A DNA stretch of 10,477 nt, taken from assembly GCA_937892915.1 (NCBI GenBank), contig CALBIC010000180.1:1-10477 (forward strand), in the 5' to 3' direction. Position numbers and translations under genes: made by a program. This document shows, one piece after another, positions 6,451 to 10,477 of the stretch. The stretch comes from UBA5972 sp002430125 (GTDB taxonomy: Bacteria; Pseudomonadota; Alphaproteobacteria; Rhodobacterales; Rhodobacteraceae). The notes below the pieces were generated by a model. The model saw nothing but the letters and a program-made list of their open reading frames with translations. It was not told where the DNA came from and made no database searches. Every line of letters begins with the position of its first letter. The first letter of the stretch is position 1.

Positions 6451-6475
6451 GGTCAGTTTTTGACCTGATCTCAGG
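6451..6475. other. Two adjacent inverted repeats between glyA and the HAD gene
   Basis: GGTCA-GTTTT-TGACC (6451-6465) and the overlapping CCTGA-TC-TCAGG (6464-6475) are perfect inverted repeats, located 16-40 bases upstream of the HAD start codon. They could form alternative hairpins in the leader or an operator. No U tract follows on the minus strand, so a standard terminator for glyA is not supported. Confidence 0.35.
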
Positions 6476-6568
6476 CTGATCTGATTCGGTTAAAGACTGG
6501 TTAGCGGGCGACTGAATGCTGGGTGGTGCAATCATAAATACCCTTAAGCATCAGAAAACAAACAGTGT

Positions 6569-7864
6569 TTACAGGGTTTGGTACAAGGGATATCGCGCGC
6601 AAAGTGCTGCGACCTTGACCTTTACGGCCTCTTCCACAGGACCGTTTCCCGCTTCACCATTCGCGGCAAGCCCATCCACGACTTCGACAATCCAGTCAGC
6701 AATCAGGCGAAATTCGGCTTCGCCAAAACCGCGTGTTGTGCCGGCGGGCGTGCCAAGGCGGATGCCTGACGTTACGAAGGGTTTTTCCGGGTCAAACGGC
6801 ACGCCGTTCTTGTTCGTGGTGATATGCGCGCGGCCCAAAGCAGCCTCGGTCGCTTTGCCGGTCACGCCTTTGGGGCGCAGATCGGCCAGCATCAGATGGT
6901 TATCTGTGCCGCCTGATACGATGTTGATGCCGCCTTTCATTAACTGATCAGCCATCGCCCGCGCATTGGCAACGATTTGTGCCGCGTAGGTTTTGAATTC
7001 CGGCCGCAAAGCCTCGCCGAACGCAACAGCCTTGGCGGCGATGACATGCATCAAGGGACCGCCTTGCAAGCCGGGAAACACCGCCGAATTGACCTTTTTG
7101 GCGATATCCGCATCGTTGGTCAAAATCATACCACCACGCGGACCGCGCAGGGATTTATGGGTGGTCGTGGTGACAACATGCGCGTGTGGTAGGGGCGACG
7201 GGTGCTGGCCACCAGCCACAAGCCCCGCAATATGCGCCATGTCCACCATCAGATAGGCACCGACTTCATCAGCGATGGCGCGAAACGCGGCCCAATCCCA
7301 AACGCGGGAATAGGCGGTGCCGCCAGCAATAATCAGCTTAGGTTTGGCTTCCAGTGCGCGGGCGCGAATGTCGTCCATATCCAGCAATTCGTCTTGCTGA
7401 CGAACGCCGTAAGACACCACATTAAACCACTTGCCAGACATGTTCACTGGTGAGCCATGCGTCAGATGACCGCCCGAATTCAGGTCAAGCCCCATGAAAG
7501 TATCGCCCGGTTGCAGCAAGGCCAGAAACACCGCCTGGTTCATCTGGCTGCCTGAATTTGGCTGCACGTTGGCGAACTCGCAATTAAACAATTGTTTTGC
7601 CCGTTCAATCGCCAGCGTTTCGGCAACATCAACGAACTGGCAGCCGCCATAATACCGTTTGCCCGGATAACCCTCGGCGTATTTGTTGGTCATGACAGAC
7701 CCCTGCGCCTGCATCACCGCAAGCGACACGATGTTTTCGCTGGCGATCAGCTCGATCTCGTCGCGCTGGCGGCCAAGTTCGTTGGTGATCGAGCCGAAAA
7801 TCTCGGGATCACGTGAAGACAAGTCTTCGGTGAAAAAACCGGCGTCGCGTACATATTCGGTCAT
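6569..7864 (-). CDS. glyA: Serine hydroxymethyltransferase
   Basis: This PLP enzyme converts serine and tetrahydrofolate to glycine and 5,10-methylene-tetrahydrofolate, the main source of one-carbon units. The 431-residue protein has the family signature ELIASENIVS near residue 38, NKYAEGYPGKRYYGG (60-74), GGHLTHG (131-137), DMAHIAGL (208-215) and the PLP-binding VTTTTHKSLRGPRGG, where Lys237 forms the Schiff base. Length and motifs are typical of an intact bacterial enzyme. The ATG has AAGGAG upstream. The multicopper oxidase gene ends 135 bases upstream on the same strand, with no convincing terminator or promoter found in the gap. The HAD phosphatase gene follows downstream. No glycine riboswitch was recognised in the leader. 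Confidence 0.98.
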   Translation of the reverse strand: MTEYVRDAGFFTEDLSSRDPEIFGSITNELGRQRDEIELIASENIVSLAVMQAQGSVMTNKYAEGYPGKRYYGGCQFVDVAETLAIERAKQLFNCEFANVQPNSGSQMNQAVFLALLQPGDTFMGLDLNSGGHLTHGSPVNMSGKWFNVVSYGVRQQDELLDMDDIRARALEAKPKLIIAGGTAYSRVWDWAAFRAIADEVGAYLMVDMAHIAGLVAGGQHPSPLPHAHVVTTTTHKSLRGPRGGMILTNDADIAKKVNSAVFPGLQGGPLMHVIAAKAVAFGEALRPEFKTYAAQIVANARAMADQLMKGGINIVSGGTDNHLMLADLRPKGVTGKATEAALGRAHITTNKNGVPFDPEKPFVTSGIRLGTPAGTTRGFGEAEFRLIADWIVEVVDGLAANGEAGNGPVEEAVKVKVAALCARYPLYQTL

Positions 7865-7999
7865 GGGCGGGGCTCCTTGCGGGTGTCAGGTTCACTGGCG
7901 CGGTCTTTAGCGCAAGCATGTGGCATCAGGAACACTGAAAACGACAGGGGCGACGATTTGCGCGGCAATCCAAACATTCTGGCACAAAGGAAGCTGCCC

Positions 8000-9514
8000 T
8001 TAAACCACCGTAAACTGCCCCATCATGCCAGAATCCTCATGTTCCAGAATGTGGCAGTGATACATATAGGGTCTTTCCGGGTCGGCGTAATGTTCAAATT
8101 TCACCAAAATCTGTACGGTTTCACCGGGGTTGACCAGAACCGTATCCTTGCGACCAGCCTCGTGTGGTTCCGGCGCATTTCCATCGCGGCTTAGGATGCG
8201 GAACTGGGTGTTGTGCACGTGAAACGGATGCGCCATCGGGCCGGCATTGTTGATTTGCCAGATTTCGGTTTCGCCCATTTTGACCGTCTCATTTATCACG
8301 CCCATATCCATTTCAGCGCCGTTAATGGTGAAACCGCCACCGCCACCCATCATGCTTCCCATCCCCATGCCGCCCATTTCCAACAGAAAATTTCGGGTAC
8401 GAACGGCATCTTTGGACGAGACTTGCGCAAGGGCAGTCAATTTGGCTGGCAAAGCGGCAGATTGCACAGCGGTCGCGCTGGGCCTGATTTCCATAAAGGT
8501 GAATTCAGCACTTTGCACGTTCTGCATCATACCGCCCATACCCATACCCGAGGGTGCAGTGCTGCGCGCAACGCTCAATAATTGCACAGCTTTGCCGTCT
8601 GACAGATCGACGACAATTTCCGCCCGTTCACCGGGGGCAAGCTTGATATGCATCAATTTTACCGGCGCCTCCAGCAACCCGCCGTCGCTGGCGATTTGAT
8701 GAAACGCGCGTCCGTCGTTGAATTCCAAACCGTATATGCTGGCATTTGACCCGTTTAACAAACGCAGCCTGACTTGAGTGGTCGTCGCGTCGAAATAGGG
8801 CAGGATCGTGCCGTTTACCATCGGGATATTGCCGATCATTCCGGCCATACCATCATGCATTGAAGGCGCGTAAGGCATTGAACCATCGCGGTTAAACCGG
8901 CGGTCCTGCAAGACGATCGGAATGTCGTCAACGCCGTAAGTTTTGGGGATATCCAAGGCGTCGCTGGCAGCATCGTCGATCACCAGCATCCCTGCCAGAC
9001 CTTGCCAGACCTGCCGGGCGGTGCTGCCCATCAGATGTGAATGATACCACATCGTGGCGGCGCGGTCCTTAATCTCAAACTCGGGCGACCAGACCGCACC
9101 CGGCGCAATTGGCTGATGTGGGCCTCCATCGGCGGTGGCCGGAAGGTTGACGCCATGCCAATGCAGCGTGGTTGCTTCGGTCAAGTTATTCGCGACGTTA
9201 AACCGGACTACTTCACCTTGCCGCAGCCGCAGGGTTGGCCCCAGATAACCACCATTCACACCGCGCGTTGGGGTTTGAAGGCCGCTGAAGAACTCGGTTT
9301 GACCATCGGCTATCGCCATATCGAAAACCCGAATGCCATCCGTCATAGTGCCGGTATCAAGCATCGGGATCGCAAGCGGTGTTTCAAAATCATAGCCGGT
9401 CGCCGCTTTTAGGCGCTGTGGATAAACACTCCAGCCAACAGCGGCGATTGCCCCGATGGCCACCCCGCCAAGCAAAAACATGCGTCGGGAAGGGCGAGAA
9501 GTTAGGTTTGCCAT
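8000..9514 (-). CDS. Tat-exported multicopper oxidase, CueO-like
   Basis: This is a probable periplasmic copper oxidase that oxidises Cu(I) or other small reductants and reduces O2 to water. The N-terminus has a twin-arginine signal (SRRMFLLGG, then a hydrophobic stretch), so export is as a folded protein. The copper ligands are complete: HWH (118-120), WYHSH (156-160), HPFHVH (429-434) and HCHILEHEDSGM (486-497), whose last Met is the axial type 1 ligand. Methionine-rich stretches at about 323-330 and 380-389 resemble the Cu(I)-binding Met-rich elements of CueO. The 504-residue length fits three cupredoxin domains. A TTG at 9515-9517 is also in frame, but the ATG at 9512-9514, preceded by GGAG at 9522-9525, is the better start. 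No copper chaperone, efflux ATPase or CueR-like gene is visible nearby. Confidence 0.93.
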   Translation of the reverse strand: MANLTSRPSRRMFLLGGVAIGAIAAVGWSVYPQRLKAATGYDFETPLAIPMLDTGTMTDGIRVFDMAIADGQTEFFSGLQTPTRGVNGGYLGPTLRLRQGEVVRFNVANNLTEATTLHWHGVNLPATADGGPHQPIAPGAVWSPEFEIKDRAATMWYHSHLMGSTARQVWQGLAGMLVIDDAASDALDIPKTYGVDDIPIVLQDRRFNRDGSMPYAPSMHDGMAGMIGNIPMVNGTILPYFDATTTQVRLRLLNGSNASIYGLEFNDGRAFHQIASDGGLLEAPVKLMHIKLAPGERAEIVVDLSDGKAVQLLSVARSTAPSGMGMGGMMQNVQSAEFTFMEIRPSATAVQSAALPAKLTALAQVSSKDAVRTRNFLLEMGGMGMGSMMGGGGGFTINGAEMDMGVINETVKMGETEIWQINNAGPMAHPFHVHNTQFRILSRDGNAPEPHEAGRKDTVLVNPGETVQILVKFEHYADPERPYMYHCHILEHEDSGMMGQFTVV

Positions 9515-9521
9515 CAATGCG

Positions 9522-9525
9522 CTCC
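9522..9525 (-). promoter_or_regulatory. Ribosome binding site that decides the multicopper oxidase start
   Basis: On the minus strand GGAG lies seven bases before the ATG at 9512-9514 and four bases before the in-frame TTG at 9515-9517. The spacing favours the ATG, one codon inside the longest possible reading. Confidence 0.6.
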
Positions 9526-9600
9526 GGGAAATGTAAGATGTCTTCCTTTAATCTTGGATACCGTCGCGCATTTTGCAAGCTGGCGGAGAATTTGCCGCAG

Positions 9601-9619
9601 TTTCGCCAAAGCGGCGAAA
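9601..9619. promoter_or_regulatory. Inverted repeat in the divergent multicopper oxidase / nadK intergenic region
   Basis: TTTCGCC-AAAGC-GGCGAAA has perfect 7-bp arms with a 5-base centre. It lies in the 196-base gap between two divergent genes, 87 bases upstream of the multicopper oxidase start and 91 bases ahead of nadK. It may be an operator serving either gene. It does not resemble the CueR operator as I recall it. A second, weaker pair, CTTGA-N10-TCAAG, lies at 9649-9668. Confidence 0.35.
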
Positions 9620-9649
9620 GATGAAATCGCTTTGGTTTTCAGAATGTCC

Positions 9650-9678
9650 TTGAAAGCCACCCCTCAAGCGGCAAGATT
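9650..9678 (+). promoter_or_regulatory. Candidate nadK promoter
   Basis: TTGAAA (9650-9655) and AAGATT (9673-9678) are separated by 17 bases and lie about 30 bases ahead of the nadK start codon. The -35 is good and the -10 is weak (three of six consensus positions), so this is tentative. Confidence 0.3.
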
Positions 9679-9710
9679 GGTCGTCTGAACCGCCGCCGGA
9701 GTGCAGATCA

Positions 9711-10477
9711 ATGTTACCATCCTCAGAACGCAAAATCTGTTTCATGGCCTCCGAGGCCGAGGCGGCCCAAACGTCCAAGGTAGAAATGATTGCGCGTTAT
9801 GGGCAGGTTTCGGCGAAACAGGCTGATGTCATTGTGGCCTTGGGCGGCGACGGGTTTATGTTGGCGACACTTTATGCGACCCAAAAACTGGGCAAACCGG
9901 TTTACGGAATGCACCGTGGCACCGTCGGGTTTTTGATGAATGAGTTCCTGCCAGACGGGCTTTACAGCCGTTTGGCGGATGCCGAAAACGCGCTGATCAA
10001 CCCGTTAAGAATGCGGGCGGTTTGCGTGGATGGCAGCAAAGTCGTGGCCTTGGCCATCAACGAAGTCTCGCTCTACCGGGCTGGGCCGCAAGCCGCCAAG
10101 CTGAGGATATCAATCGACGGGCGGGTCAGGATGGAAGAGCTGGTTTGTGACGGCGCATTGGTGGCCACGCCCGCCGGATCGACCGCCTATAACTATTCCG
10201 CGCATGGCCCGATCCTGCCGATCGGCGCGGACGTTCTGGCCTTAACCCCGATAGCCGCATTTCGCCCAAGGCGCTGGCGCGGGGCGTTACTGCCGAAAGC
10301 CGCCAAAGTGCGCTTTGATGTGCTGGAGCCAGAAAAGCGCCCGGTTTCAGCGGTTGCAGACAGCCGCGAGGCCAGCAGCATTCTTTCGGTTGAAATCGCC
10401 AGCGAACCGACAATCACGCATCGCATCCTGTTTGATCCCGGCCACGGACTGGAAGAACGCCTGATCAGCGAGCAGTT
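9711..10477 (+). CDS. nadK: NAD kinase (3' end cut by the window edge)
   Basis: NAD kinase phosphorylates NAD with ATP to make NADP in the cytosol. The frame stays open from ATG 9711 to the edge of the window, giving 255 whole codons. The N-terminus MLPSSERKICFMAS leads into VIVALGGDGFML with the GGDG motif (about residues 46-49), MHRGTVGFLMNEF, NEVSLYR, and the second hallmark TPAGSTAYNYSAHGPILPIG. The C-terminal part ends near DPGHGLEERLISEQ, where relatives as I recall them also end, so perhaps only a residue or two and the stop are missing. The length of about 256 residues is normal for alphaproteobacteria. GGAG at 9698-9701 supports the start. It is divergent from the multicopper oxidase gene. 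Confidence 0.96.
   Translation, partial: MLPSSERKICFMASEAEAAQTSKVEMIARYGQVSAKQADVIVALGGDGFMLATLYATQKLGKPVYGMHRGTVGFLMNEFLPDGLYSRLADAENALINPLRMRAVCVDGSKVVALAINEVSLYRAGPQAAKLRISIDGRVRMEELVCDGALVATPAGSTAYNYSAHGPILPIGADVLALTPIAAFRPRRWRGALLPKAAKVRFDVLEPEKRPVSAVADSREASSILSVEIASEPTITHRILFDPGHGLEERLISEQ

Noticed and set aside
7865..7999. Glycine riboswitch or other conserved leader upstream of glyA
   Set aside because: The gap is only 135 bases, and I could not recognise the tandem aptamer elements or a convincing terminator or promoter in it.
9548..9778. Minus-strand 76-codon frame across the start of nadK
   Set aside because: It runs antisense over the nadK ribosome binding site and N-terminus and has no recognisable features. 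nadK is unmistakable on the other strand.

Overview
The window looks like chromosomal DNA of an alphaproteobacterium, most likely a member of the Rhodobacteraceae (roseobacter group). The basis is family resemblance recalled from protein sequence (RecJ, homoserine dehydrogenase, SHMT, NAD kinase) and the moderately GC-rich codon use; no search was run. Most of it is ordinary core genome. The exception is the left end, which looks like the tRNA-proximal edge of an integrated element.

Layout. Positions 1-1114 (minus) hold a P4-type tyrosine integrase that reads as one frame but is broken twice. A TGA replaces the glycine expected in the N-terminal D-G-N-G-L motif, and a TAG stands exactly where the catalytic tyrosine codon should be. 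Just upstream, on the same strand, is a complete tRNA-Glu(TTC) at 1265-1339 with encoded CCA, the usual attachment target for this kind of integrase. Positions 1419-4527 (minus) carry recJ and hom, followed by a small lipoprotein gene at 4645-4911 (minus). A TetR-family regulator (5055-5642, plus) lies divergent to the lipoprotein gene and has a clean palindrome just ahead of its ribosome binding site. It converges on a CbbY-like HAD phosphatase gene (5650-6435, minus) with only 7 bp between them. Upstream of the HAD gene on the minus strand are glyA (6569-7864) and a Tat-exported multicopper oxidase (8000-9514). A divergent NAD kinase gene begins at 9711 (plus) and runs off the right edge one or a few residues short of its end.

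How the genes relate. hom and glyA belong to the aspartate-threonine and serine-glycine/one-carbon branches of amino acid metabolism, and nadK supplies NADP. recJ is a DNA repair and recombination nuclease. The multicopper oxidase probably deals with periplasmic Cu(I). There is no sign that these form one pathway. I see no CRISPR array, insertion sequence, toxin-antitoxin pair or recognisable defence system. The most unusual content is the doubly inactivated integrase beside tRNA-Glu, together with its hexanucleotide tract.
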